From RQOF01 sp964461135 (GTDB taxonomy: Bacteria; Calditrichota; Calditrichia; RBG-13-44-9): a stretch of 64,000 nucleotides of DNA. The position numbers and the translations under genes were made by a program. Where the stretch lies: positions 1-64,000 of the forward strand of contig CAYWTB010000002.1 in NCBI GenBank assembly GCA_964461135.1, written 5' to 3'. The notes beneath the pieces are model-generated. The model was not told the DNA's origin and did not search any database. It saw only the letters and a program-made list of their open reading frames with translations. Positions 51,022 to 59,945 of this stretch are shown in pieces (the stretch's first letter is position 1; each line of letters opens with the position of its first letter).

Positions 51022-51062
51022 TTCCTCTCTCTGTTCTATTATTTTCTATAATGGTAACCTTA

Positions 51063-51416
51063 TTAATCTGATGCGGGAGTACCAGAATAGGATTTATTCA
51101 CTATTGTCCCGTAAATTTTCCCTCCGTTTATTAATTTTTCCAAACACAGGAAAATGGCTTCCACGGGCTCATTACCAATTCCAGTTGGGACGATATATCG
51201 ATCCTTTGCTGCCAGGATTTTAATTTTGAGATTGGATTCAGCAAAATATTTGTCGGTTTTTCTGATTTTAAGTGCCCGGATTCTTACTTTAGTAAGAGGC
51301 AGGTCTCGTAAAAAGAAATCAAACTCATTATTATCAATATTCAAATATCCGACTACCCAGGGAGTTAAATTATCCGGGATATTCAATTCGGTATGAGGAA
51401 TGCTTTCAAACTCCAT
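51063..51416 (-). CDS. Hypothetical protein, tandem paralogue
   Basis: 117 residues from ATG 51416 (GGAGG eight bases upstream). VVGYLNIDNNEFDFFLRDLP, then KVRIRALKIR, GIGNEPVEAIFLCLEKLI matches the downstream gene throughout. Could be a small beta-rich binding protein; no family. Confidence 0.5.
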   Translation of the reverse strand: MEFESIPHTELNIPDNLTPWVVGYLNIDNNEFDFFLRDLPLTKVRIRALKIRKTDKYFAESNLKIKILAAKDRYIVPTGIGNEPVEAIFLCLEKLINGGKIYGTIVNKSYSGTPASD

Positions 51417-51492
51417 AACCAATTCCTCCGCATTTAATTTTATGTATATTAGAATCTTAAAAAGATTTTCTCTTCAAAGACATCTCAGACTC

Positions 51493-51909
51493 TTAAGAGG
51501 GACCAACTGTAAAATTTTTATGTAAATAGAATATATTTCCAGCAGAAGAGATATTCATTGTAGGGAAAGGAAAGGAATATTGGAATTCTTCATTGAGGAG
51601 AGGCTTATGCTCAAAAATCATGGCAGCTTCAATCTTTCTGCGAATAACCGGATCTACCAATGCATATGAATAACAGATTTGATTCTCGGGTCGAACCTGG
51701 GATTTCCAGAGATCCCGTTTTTCATGATTATGAATTCTGACTCTTAAATACTCCGCCTCTCCAATATACAGAAGCCTGGTAATGACTAACCGGTTATTAG
51801 GCTGGTCATGAGTGCATTCATATACACAGAAAATCCCTGATTTATTTGGGATTCCAGAAATATCCGGGTACAGCCAATATCCCACAAAATTTATGATTAT
51901 TGGATCCAT
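51493..51909 (-). CDS. GIY-YIG nuclease-domain protein
   Basis: 138 residues from ATG 51909. SGIFCVYECTHD and LLYIGEAEYLRVRIHNHE are the GIY and YIG parts, followed by IRRKIEAAMIFEHKPLLNEE with the catalytic-type Glu. A stand-alone GIY-YIG domain, which may cut DNA or be a bystander of a mobile region. Confidence 0.7.
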   Translation of the reverse strand: MDPIIINFVGYWLYPDISGIPNKSGIFCVYECTHDQPNNRLVITRLLYIGEAEYLRVRIHNHEKRDLWKSQVRPENQICYSYALVDPVIRRKIEAAMIFEHKPLLNEEFQYSFPFPTMNISSAGNIFYLHKNFTVGPS

Positions 51910-51926
51910 AAAAAGTCCCAATATTT

Positions 51927-52571
51927 TTAGGAACGACTTGTCGTAATAATCCCTTCCTCTATGAGATATTTAGTCAGTTCGACATCATTTTTTAATCCCA
52001 ACTTTTTTAACATATGAATATGGTGGGCACTGACCGTGCTAATGCTCAAATGCATTTCGCGGCCAATCTCCCTACGTGATTTACCGTCAATAACTGCCAT
52101 CATCACATCATATTCCCTCCTGGATAATTTAGCCAGGTCAGGTATTTTTGAATAGATATCGAGTTTTGCCATAAAATTTTCGGCAACTCTATGAGATACA
52201 TATCTGCCGCCTTCGGCCACTTTGTGAATGGCTTCCAGGAAATCATTGAGTTTTTCATGGTGAGTTATATATCCCAAAGCTCCTTCTCTGAAGGACAATA
52301 TTCCATATTTTTCTTCCGCATTCATATTTAGAACTAAGATTTTAGCTGAGGAATTGATAGCCTTAATCTTCCTCACTGTAGCTAATCCATCATAATCGAA
52401 TCCTTCAAGTTCGAGAATGATAACGTCATAATCCGTTTTTCTTATATATTTAAGAGCTTCTTTACCACTAAAAACTTCGTCTTTTATTGAAATATCTTTT
52501 TGGCGGGCTAAAAATTTCTTTAATCCTTCCTGATATAGTCCAGGGTGGTCTATCAATAACACTTCAATCAT
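51927..52571 (-). CDS. NarL/LuxR response regulator with degenerate receiver
   Basis: 214 residues, GAGGTGG upstream. The C-terminal GerE-type HTH (LSRREYDVMMAVIDGKSRRE then IGREMHLSISTVSAHHIHML) is intact. In the receiver the phospho-acceptor Asp is Glu54 (IILELEGFD), the acidic pair is reduced to IDHP, the Thr is Asn82 and the Lys is replaced (GYITHHE). It is probably phosphorylation-independent or locked on. No kinase lies nearby. Own promoter at 52701. Confidence 0.85.
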   Translation of the reverse strand: MIEVLLIDHPGLYQEGLKKFLARQKDISIKDEVFSGKEALKYIRKTDYDVIILELEGFDYDGLATVRKIKAINSSAKILVLNMNAEEKYGILSFREGALGYITHHEKLNDFLEAIHKVAEGGRYVSHRVAENFMAKLDIYSKIPDLAKLSRREYDVMMAVIDGKSRREIGREMHLSISTVSAHHIHMLKKLGLKNDVELTKYLIEEGIITTSRS

Positions 52572-52930
52572 TGATCCACCTCACCAATATATTTATTTTA
52601 AAAAACCTGAATAAGTAGTCTTTGCTGATTATCAGAATAATAATAATATGGAACTTGCCTGTTCAACCGTTTCAAATTACATCTTTTAAGGATTTGATTT
52701 AATTTATTTAACAATCATGAATTTGTCAAGATCAAAGATCAACTTTTCTAAAATAATTAAAACTTAAAAAAACTTCAAACTGTATGCCAAAAATCAGAAA
52801 TTCAATATTTATCATACGTTAGACAATTTATATCAAAATTATCACCACTTCTGACTGTGAACTATACTTCACAAAGTGTGAATTAAAATTCACACCCACT
52901 CCCATTCAGATAATTTCTAAAACCCAAATT
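52572..52930. other. Intergenic region
   Basis: About 360 AT-rich bases holding the regulator's promoter; nothing else is supported. Confidence 0.45.
52701..52729 (-). promoter_or_regulatory. Promoter of the LuxR-type regulator
   Basis: Minus-strand TTGACA (52724-52729), 17 bases and TAAATT (52701-52706). Confidence 0.65.
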
Positions 52931-53194
52931 TCATATTTTCAACCGGAATTTTTTAATCAGATTCTTTTCCTCTCCTACACCGGTAATCCGCATCTGATTG
53001 AACCGCTTGCTCCTGACTTCCATTCGAAAATAAAAATTATCAGTCAGAATACTGCCATTCGATTTCTTCACCATATTCCATGTCTCACAGTGAGACGTGG
53101 GCAAAATATCACAAGTGTCGAGAAAAAATCGCCAGATGCTAAAAAACCACCAAAATACCCCAAATAAATGCGTCGTAAATCGACCTGGATTCAA
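52931..53194 (-). CDS. Conserved short ORF, copy 1 (FRLKI family)
   Basis: The conserved part is about 47 residues starting MVKKSNGSIL and ending EEKNLIKKFRLKI; the longer reading to 53194 is less certain. It matches 58497-58706 with mostly silent base changes, which indicates selection on the protein. The dispersed palindrome lies at its start (SHCETW). Function unknown. Confidence 0.45.
   Translation of the reverse strand: MNPGRFTTHLFGVFWWFFSIWRFFLDTCDILPTSHCETWNMVKKSNGSILTDNFYFRMEVRSKRFNQMRITGVGEEKNLIKKFRLKI
53079..53099. repeat. Dispersed palindrome, copy 7
   Basis: Core GTCTCACAGTGAGAC with outer CA/TG pairs; in frame as SHCET in the short ORF. Confidence 0.75.
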
Positions 53195-53223
53195 CTAAAT
53201 AGGTTGAACAATATGATAGGTTG
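53168..53223 (+). repeat. 56-bp direct repeat, right copy
   Basis: Matches 38816-38871 with three mismatches, same orientation; upstream CACCAAA and the palindrome are also shared. Confidence 0.75.
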
Positions 53224-53240
53224 AACTTACCTATTCGTAA

Positions 53241-53280
53241 AAATAAAAAGCCCCACCACTTTCTATAGTGGCAGGGTTTT
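53241..53280. terminator. Bidirectional terminator
   Basis: CCCCACCACT/AGTGGCAGGG stem with A/T tracts on both sides. Confidence 0.5.
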
Positions 53281-53305
53281 TATAACACAGGAAGCTATGA
53301 TAAGT

Positions 53306-53383
53306 CTATATCTTTAATCTGAATTTCTTGATCAGCTGCGTTTCCTCACGTCCCTCTGATACATTCCTTCTATTGAAACACAT
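53306..53383 (-). CDS. Remnant of the conserved short ORF, copy 2
   Basis: 25 codons from ATG 53383 ending EETQLIKKFRLKI, the same C-terminus as the copies at 52931 and 58497. Probably a fragment. Confidence 0.35.
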   Translation of the reverse strand: MCFNRRNVSEGREETQLIKKFRLKI

Positions 53384-53474
53384 ATTTCTTAAACCTGTCA
53401 GCAGCTAAATGATTAAATCCCCGGCATTATCAGGTTTGAATCCTTTCACTCACAAATTTTCCTCTGTTCATAAA

Positions 53475-53505
53475 TAAAAATGCCCCGCATTGAACGGGGC
53501 TTTTT
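53475..53505. terminator. Bidirectional terminator
   Basis: GCCCCGcattgaaCGGGGC with A and T tracts; ends the secreted-protein gene at 53525. Same sequence as at 58759. Confidence 0.75.
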
Positions 53506-53524
53506 AGGTTGTAAAACGAACAGG

Positions 53525-56377
53525 TCACTTCATGAACAACATTTTTTTCGACTGCACAAAATCTCCTGCCTGAATGCGGTAGACATAGAGACCTGATGCT
53601 ACTGAATTGCCATGATCATCCTGACCGTTCCAGACCACCTGATGAGTCCCGGCGGATTTTGGTTCGTTGAGCAGAGTCCTGATCCTGCGACCGGAAACAT
53701 CAAAGATGTCAATTCTGACACTGACCTCTTCGGGCAGATCGAATGAAATGGTGGTGGATGGATTGAAGGGATTCGGAAAAGCCTGGTTTAACCGGAATTC
53801 GATAATTGTTTTGATGGTTTGATCTTTCAACCCACTTTTCCGACTGAATTCCTCCTTGTTTTCGCCCACCAGAATATGGGCAAGGAAGGTCAGCTCATCA
53901 TCGGGATAGGCAGATTCCATACGGGTAAGTAGCTCCGCTGCTTTCTTGAAATCGCATTTTATTTCCACATGATACGCGATGGCATCGTACAGGGCAGTCA
54001 GCTCATGAAAAGTATCTGGATATTCATCGATGATCCGGTCATAAAGAGATATCATGCTGTCATAATTCCGTGCCAGTGCATACTCCAGCGCCTGAAATCG
54101 TAGACCAAAGGGCCGCAGGCTGTGCTCTTTTGGTTTTGCTATCAGTTCCGCAAGCAGACTGTTCAGCTCTCCCTGAACGATGCTTTTGTTTCGTATCGAT
54201 TTGGGATCCCGCAGCTCCCTTTGGGTAAGATTGTTATACATTACCACCGAAAGCGCAGCATATTTGGAACCCGAGTTATTATCGATAAGTCCTTTTAGAA
54301 TTTCCTTGGCCTTTTCATACTCCGATTTATATCCGGCCTGCAGGGCTTGATTGAAAAGCTCCTCTTCCCCAGTGACCTCTGTACTGGTTTTTTCCACGAC
54401 AGGCGTTTCCCCGAATTCTGTAGATCCCATATTCATCGATAATACTTCGACGCTACGTTCAGAATTGGGATTTGTGGAAAGCGGATAACGATTGGTAATC
54501 GTCGATGTCCCATCGGCATAATTTAAAGGCCCCTCCGGTCCCCAATAGTTAAAATCCGCTTGTACGTTGGAATGGTTCTCTACCCAGATATGCGGCAAAT
54601 CGCAGTCATAGATACTGTTATAGCCGCCTTTCTCACCGGTGCCACCATAACCCAGAAATGAAGAGGCATAATTTTGGACCTTTATCAGGGGGGCAGCGGA
54701 GTAATTTACGGTATTATGACCATGCCAATTGTCTCCCTCAGAGTCTCTTGTCGCAAACCAAGGGTGCCCACCGTTGATAAGCACCCGGCAATCGTAGATA
54801 TAGTTATACATCAAATGAGGGGATGATGAATTCAAAAAGATTCCCCATTTCGTAAAATCCACATGGCTTATGCTATTGTCACGATAATCTGGAACGGTAG
54901 TAACATAATCAGCCTGGATGCCGTAAATATAGCTGTTTTGAATGGTATTTCCAGTTAGGAAAGCCTCCGAGGAGTAGCAGCGAATCCCATAGCGACAGGA
55001 AGTAAAGGTATTATCAGATACGGTAACATCAGTTCCGGTATTGAGTGCATAGACCCCGATACCGTTTGCCCCCGAACCGGTAAAGCTGCAATTGTTGATA
55101 TTAACCGAATTTTCAGAATTATAAACCGTGATAGCCCGGGCATCCGAATTATACCCGAAGGATGAATAATTGCAATGGGAAATGGTGGCGCCAGAAGTAT
55201 TGCGGATAAGCAGATGATAAGGTGAAGAAGTAAAATTGGTGTATTGAAGATTGGCCGAGGCTCCATCCTTTATTTCTACCATGGAATTGGTGTAGTCAAC
55301 CCTGGAATAACCCTGGCCGTTGATAATGACGGGATTGCCGGCAGAACCAAGACAGTTAAACGCGCCATAATCTTCGATTTTATAACTGCCGGTGAAAGCA
55401 ATATTTACACCGGGATTAAAGTTCAATGATTTTGAAGAGGGCACTGTCAGGTTAGCAGATTGTGTAAATGAACAAGAATTGACATAGGTTGCCCAGCCGT
55501 TTGAGGTCCAGTTCAAAACATAAGGAATGGTATAGGAAGATGGGAAAAAACCTTTAAAATATGAGCCCGCTTTTACATAAATGGAACAGCCATTTATTGT
55601 ACCATTGCTTATGATATTACCGGTACCTTCGCATTTTAAAACATATCCATTCAGATTGACGATAGCGTCAGATCGTATGTTTAATGTAATTCCTGAAGGA
55701 ACAGTTACATTTCCCGACAAAGTATGAGTCTTGCCTCCTGCTCCAATCCAGGTTTTATGATAATTTGTAAGTGTGCCAGTGTGGGTTGTTTTGAGTTTTT
55801 TGAAAGCATGTCCCCTGTCTTGTTTCAAATAGTAACAATCATGATTTTTGGCATGTTGATATAATCCACAATTTCCCCATTTGGAAACATAATCCCTACC
55901 ATCTTCAATTACACATGGATAAGAATTTTGAATTTTTCTAACTGAATGATCATCGTCTGTATACCAAGAATGGGTTGCTTCCGATTCAGAAGCACTCAAA
56001 TAGGATGGTTGTCCATCATTTGACCATGCCACATCTGTCCAAAAATAGGTTTCAACATCTGGATCTTCCCTTGTTCCAATCCACACTGCTTCACAACCTT
56101 CCGAAAGACTCCAGGCGTAACCATGACAATTATAGGTACCGGAGGCATTTCCAATACGTACTGCATTGAGCTGATAAGGGTCTATATAATAGTGTTGTAC
56201 ATACCAGTGACAATAATCAATATCACTTTGTGACATTTCTTGCGGTGTATCTGCAGGGCAAGGTCTTCCTTCTGGTGTCCTGATTGTTATATCCCCTGCA
56301 TATAAGAGATGCTGATAGAGAAAAATAAATAATATAAAAAGATAAACAAACATAGTTTTATAAGTTTTTATACACAT
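53525..56377 (-). CDS. Secreted protease-like, beta-helix protein with sorting domain
   Basis: 950 residues. Signal peptide (VYLFILFIFLYQHLLYAG), then a domain with TYNCHGYAW (Cys84, His85) and later DDDHSVRKI, a papain/NlpC-like pattern (about 50-190). A long right-handed beta-helix with Asn/Ser-rich repeats follows (about 225-640), then a helical TPR-like part (680-850) and a C-terminal FlgD-Ig sorting domain (FNPSTTISFDLPE then SGRRIRTLLNEP, GLYVYRI). Such CTDs direct export and surface attachment in FCB bacteria. It may degrade or bind polysaccharide or peptide at the cell surface. Confidence 0.75.
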   Translation of the reverse strand: MCIKTYKTMFVYLFILFIFLYQHLLYAGDITIRTPEGRPCPADTPQEMSQSDIDYCHWYVQHYYIDPYQLNAVRIGNASGTYNCHGYAWSLSEGCEAVWIGTREDPDVETYFWTDVAWSNDGQPSYLSASESEATHSWYTDDDHSVRKIQNSYPCVIEDGRDYVSKWGNCGLYQHAKNHDCYYLKQDRGHAFKKLKTTHTGTLTNYHKTWIGAGGKTHTLSGNVTVPSGITLNIRSDAIVNLNGYVLKCEGTGNIISNGTINGCSIYVKAGSYFKGFFPSSYTIPYVLNWTSNGWATYVNSCSFTQSANLTVPSSKSLNFNPGVNIAFTGSYKIEDYGAFNCLGSAGNPVIINGQGYSRVDYTNSMVEIKDGASANLQYTNFTSSPYHLLIRNTSGATISHCNYSSFGYNSDARAITVYNSENSVNINNCSFTGSGANGIGVYALNTGTDVTVSDNTFTSCRYGIRCYSSEAFLTGNTIQNSYIYGIQADYVTTVPDYRDNSISHVDFTKWGIFLNSSSPHLMYNYIYDCRVLINGGHPWFATRDSEGDNWHGHNTVNYSAAPLIKVQNYASSFLGYGGTGEKGGYNSIYDCDLPHIWVENHSNVQADFNYWGPEGPLNYADGTSTITNRYPLSTNPNSERSVEVLSMNMGSTEFGETPVVEKTSTEVTGEEELFNQALQAGYKSEYEKAKEILKGLIDNNSGSKYAALSVVMYNNLTQRELRDPKSIRNKSIVQGELNSLLAELIAKPKEHSLRPFGLRFQALEYALARNYDSMISLYDRIIDEYPDTFHELTALYDAIAYHVEIKCDFKKAAELLTRMESAYPDDELTFLAHILVGENKEEFSRKSGLKDQTIKTIIEFRLNQAFPNPFNPSTTISFDLPEEVSVRIDIFDVSGRRIRTLLNEPKSAGTHQVVWNGQDDHGNSVASGLYVYRIQAGDFVQSKKMLFMK

Positions 56378-56393
56378 GGTTGTGCCCTTAAAA

Positions 56394-57110
56394 TTAATAT
56401 ATGTTTAGAAATTCTTTTGCTTTTTGAATAACAAGATTTAGGACATCGTTATTTTGTAATTGGCCAGTTTTTAATAAATGTTTCACACCTGGTGATTTAG
56501 ATAGAGCCTCCAAGATTCTATTTCCCTTTCCTTTGAATTCTAATAACCTTGCAATCGAGTAAGTATTAAATTGAATGCTCACAATTGAAAAAATTTCAGG
56601 ATGATTAATTTTGAATTCGTTTTTCTTTAACAATTCATTTAAGAATGTTTTTACTTCTGATTTTGTCATTTTCTCAAGAATACTTTCATGAGAGATAAGA
56701 ACTTCAATAAAAACAAAGGAGAAGGTAAAAGCTCCTTTCTCAACATTATCCCAACTCGATTCATATGCAGCAGGATCCATTCTTTGGTAAAATTCGATCA
56801 ACTTTTGTGATGCATCTCTTCGCTTTAGTAATTCTCGTAATCCGTTAAAATCATTATATGCATGTTCGAAAGCGTTATGTATATAATTGTAAATTAGTAT
56901 GTAACCAGGATAGCGGCTATCTAAATATTCCTGAATCAACATTTCTGTAGATATAGTAGAAAGATTTGCCTCCGGAATCTGCTCTGCCAATTTTATTTCA
57001 TCCAATGGTCTTCCATCCTGTTTACTTTGCGCATTAACTTGGAAACTACAGCTAAAGACACAAAAGCAAATAAAGAAAGAACAAAACAATTTTTTCTTTT
57101 TTGTTTTCAT
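56394..57110 (-). CDS. Exported hypothetical protein
   Basis: About 238 residues from ATG 57110 (GGAGG upstream). Signal with Cys-rich core (FICFCVFSCSFQVNA), then an all-helical domain. Sits 16 bases before the secreted protease-like gene, so they may act together. No family is recognised. Confidence 0.55.
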   Translation of the reverse strand: MKTKKKKLFCSFFICFCVFSCSFQVNAQSKQDGRPLDEIKLAEQIPEANLSTISTEMLIQEYLDSRYPGYILIYNYIHNAFEHAYNDFNGLRELLKRRDASQKLIEFYQRMDPAAYESSWDNVEKGAFTFSFVFIEVLISHESILEKMTKSEVKTFLNELLKKNEFKINHPEIFSIVSIQFNTYSIARLLEFKGKGNRILEALSKSPGVKHLLKTGQLQNNDVLNLVIQKAKEFLNIY

Positions 57111-57135
57111 TACAACCTCCAATTAATTTATTTGA

Positions 57136-58176
57136 TTATTTAACGCCTCTATAAAGAAGGATGACCCCTTCCGCTTCGGTATTAATCTCTTCTAAACCAA
57201 CTGCCCATCCTAAGTCATTATTAATAAAATAAAAGGAATTAATGTTATAAACATTCATATCTTCCTGTAGAAATTTCCATGTTTTCCCTCCATCTCTTGT
57301 TTGAATGATTGCAGAAGGACCTGCCCCTGGAAAAGTACCTAACCAGCCGTTCAATGTATCAACAAAAAAGAAGATTTTTACACCCAAAAATATTGGCCAT
57401 GATTCGGGTGATCTTTGAACCCATATACTTCCGCTATCTGTTGTTCGATAAAAACCCAGACAATCATCTCTGCTCCCTACCCAACCGTTATTCTGATCCA
57501 CAAATTGAATTGTTGTAAGAGATGGTGCTGGTGATATATTAAGATTTCTCTTTTCCCATGTTAATCCAATGTCCATAGTTAAAAGTACGTTTCCGCCAAA
57601 GCCACATATCCAGATATTTTGTCTATCAACAATGGAAATATGCGTTAGCGTTGATAAACCGTGTGGTATGGCATCACTCCATGTTTCTCCACCATCTTCT
57701 GTTTTCAACAAAACACCTGTACTTCCAAATGAACCTCTACCTCCAACTACAAAACCAATGTTCCTATTTAAAAATTGTATATCACGAAAACGTCCTTCTC
57801 CTAAATCTTCACTATATTTTAGCTCCCAATTTTCTCCTCCATCTGTTGTCTTCAAAATAGAATGCCAGCTACAAATCCAACCATTTCTACTATCAACAAA
57901 ATCAACCGCCCATAATGACTCTTCTATTGGGCACATTTGGCCTTGCCATGTTTCACCGCCGTTTTTTGAATTAATAATTACACCACTATCTCCAACAACC
58001 CAACCGTTTCGTTCATCACTAAAATCAACATCATATAACCATACTGACACACCGCTTTTAATTTTAATCCATGTTCCAACTCCATCATTCAATGCAGCTG
58101 GCAGTGCAGCCGGGTTTTTATTACAATCTTGAATGAGGATACAAAAAACAAAAAGTGATATTATTTTAAATTTTAT
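57136..58176 (-). CDS. Ycf48-like beta-propeller lipoprotein, AUA start suspected
   Basis: About 347 residues. The repeated D-x-x-N-GW-V/I-G and GGETW/GKTW units (FSDERNGWVVGDSGVI, SKNGGETW, then five more) form a seven-blade Ycf48/BNR-type propeller. The natural start is ATA 58176, since AGGAG lies six bases before it and it yields a perfect lipoprotein signal (KFKIISLFVFCILIQDC). A frame to ATG 58263 also exists but would put 29 charged residues before the signal. Surface lipoprotein of unknown ligand. Confidence 0.7.
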   Translation of the reverse strand: MKFKIISLFVFCILIQDCNKNPAALPAALNDGVGTWIKIKSGVSVWLYDVDFSDERNGWVVGDSGVIINSKNGGETWQGQMCPIEESLWAVDFVDSRNGWICSWHSILKTTDGGENWELKYSEDLGEGRFRDIQFLNRNIGFVVGGRGSFGSTGVLLKTEDGGETWSDAIPHGLSTLTHISIVDRQNIWICGFGGNVLLTMDIGLTWEKRNLNISPAPSLTTIQFVDQNNGWVGSRDDCLGFYRTTDSGSIWVQRSPESWPIFLGVKIFFFVDTLNGWLGTFPGAGPSAIIQTRDGGKTWKFLQEDMNVYNINSFYFINNDLGWAVGLEEINTEAEGVILLYRGVK

Positions 58177-58336
58177 TTCCTTCTCCTCTTTTAATCTATT
58201 ATAAAAACGGGTGGAGAATGATAAAGTATGGAGAAATTTACTGATAAACGGCACATGTGACACAATTCCTTTTGGTTAAGTTGACGGAATCTGCCCTTTT
58301 AACCGTTCGCGGATACTTCCTGTTTGGATTAATTTT

Positions 58337-58365
58337 AATTTATACCATTCAATTGAATTTGTCAA
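58337..58365 (-). promoter_or_regulatory. Promoter of the Ycf48-like gene
   Basis: Minus-strand TTGACA (58360-58365), 17 bases and TAAATT (58337-58342). Confidence 0.6.
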
Positions 58366-58496
58366 GAGAAATCTTCAACTTTATGAAAATATTTTTCAAC
58401 GTATTCAGAGAATATGGTACAAAATCATCTTTATTCCATTCTTCTTAATTTTGTCAAATATTCAAGGATATTCATTCCCCTTTTATTCCAAACAAT

Positions 58497-58706
58497 TCAA
58501 ATTTTCAGCCGGAAATTTTTAATCAGATTCTTTTCCTCTCCCACACCGGTAATCCGCATCTGGTTGAATCGTTTGCTCCTGACCTCCATTCTAAAATCAA
58601 AATTCTCCGGCAGTATTCCCCCATTCAGTTTCTTCACCATGATCCATGTCTCACCGTGAGAAATGAGCAATACATTTCTTCCAAATCGGTCATCTACAAT
58701 TTTCAC
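58497..58706 (-). CDS. Conserved short ORF, copy 3 (FRLKI family)
   Basis: 69 residues. The region from MVKKLNGGIL to EEKNLIKNFRLKI parallels copy 1; most DNA differences are silent. It too has a palindrome copy before the conserved Met. It lies downstream of a sorting-domain gene, as copy 1 does. Confidence 0.45.
   Translation of the reverse strand: MKIVDDRFGRNVLLISHGETWIMVKKLNGGILPENFDFRMEVRSKRFNQMRITGVGEEKNLIKNFRLKI
58645..58665. repeat. Dispersed palindrome, copy 8
   Basis: Core TCTCACCGTGAGA with outer ATG/CAT pairs; one mismatch. In frame as SHGET. Confidence 0.65.
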
Positions 58707-58758
58707 GGATAAATCAATACCAAAAACATGATTAATTTGTCAGGCAAAAGACTAAAAA

Positions 58759-58787
58759 CAAAAGCCCCGCATTGAACGGGGCTTTTT
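58759..58787. terminator. Bidirectional terminator
   Basis: AAAGCCCCGcattgaaCGGGGCTTT, duplicate of 53475, ending the surface-protein gene at 58806. Confidence 0.75.
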
Positions 58788-58805
58788 CGTTACAAAACGA
58801 ACAGG

Positions 58806-59945
58806 TTACTTCATGAACAGCATCTTCTTCGACTGAACAAAATTTCCGGCATGGATGCGGTAAACATATAATCCGGATGCAACCAGTTTCCCGTTATCAT
58901 CATTTCCGTTCCAGACCACTTGATGAGTTCCGGCAACTTTGGGTTCATTGAGCAGGGTCCTGATCCTGCGACCGGAGACATCAAAGATGTCAATCCTGAC
59001 ACTGACAGCTTCCGGTAGATCGAATGAAATGGTGGTGGAGGGATTAAAGGGATTCGGATAGTTATTCCACAATCTGAATTGGGTGGGAATTTCCCGTGCT
59101 TCTTCAATAAACGTAAGAGCTTCACCTTCCTGATGCGAGGATCCCCTCACATCATAAACATTGGCAATTCCAATAGCATCGGCAGAGGTTTTGGTATCTA
59201 CATTGGCTTTTACCACCAGGGAAACCAGTTTTCCCACATAGTCATCCAGATCCACCAGAAAGGTATCGGCAACAACAAAGTTTGTGGAATCCGATACGGA
59301 CAAAAGACTGCTATTAAAACTATGAACCGTCTTTAACAGCTGTTTACTCTCCGCATCCCTCACGGCTATATCCACCATGCCAATATCCAATCCTTCTGTA
59401 GCCTTTGGGGCTCGAGTCAGATTCTCAACCGTCATATGAAACGGCACCACAATTCGGCTATTTTTTGCTCCCACCTTTACCGGTTCAAATTCAAATACGT
59501 TTTCCGGAGTCACCAGTGTATCGGTATATTGAAAATCCAGAGTTTTAGCTCCCGGAGAGGTTACCAGGGTCGGTTTGTGCATCTCCAGAGTTATATCGGC
59601 ATTGGCATTGATTAAGCTGGCTCCGATAAGTGACTTTTCCAGGTTAAAGGATAACAGCCGGAAGTGAGGAGCGGTCATCATATTCTCTTCCCCCTGGGCA
59701 ATGACCTGGGTCTGAATCCGGTAAGGAGACTGATGGACCTCAGTCCAGGCCAGCTGAATGTCATCATCAATAATATTCATGGCCGGATTATTACCGTCAC
59801 TGATCTGGGGTTGAGAGGGATACACCCACATTGGATCATAGCCGAATACATATTGAACCTGCCCCCCGGTCTCCTGATAGGCCACGTAGAGGGTTCTGTT
59901 TCCCATATCACCGATACCGCTCGCTACCGCACTGCTTGAGCCCTT
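58806..59945 (-). pseudogene. 5'-truncated surface protein with sorting domain
   Basis: The frame begins abruptly at the join near 59930 with AVASGIGDMGNRTLYVAYQE. It has no signal peptide and no ribosome site at ATG 59906, runs 366 residues from there, and ends with the FlgD-like sorting domain, nearly identical to that of the 950-residue protein. The middle looks like an Ig or beta-sandwich region. The N-terminal export signal is lost, so it is probably inactive unless fused in another isolate. Confidence 0.6.

Noticed and set aside
57569..58132. 187-codon + strand ORF
   Set aside because: Antisense to the Ycf48-like propeller; Pro/Ser-rich composition is typical of the shadow of Gly/Trp repeats.
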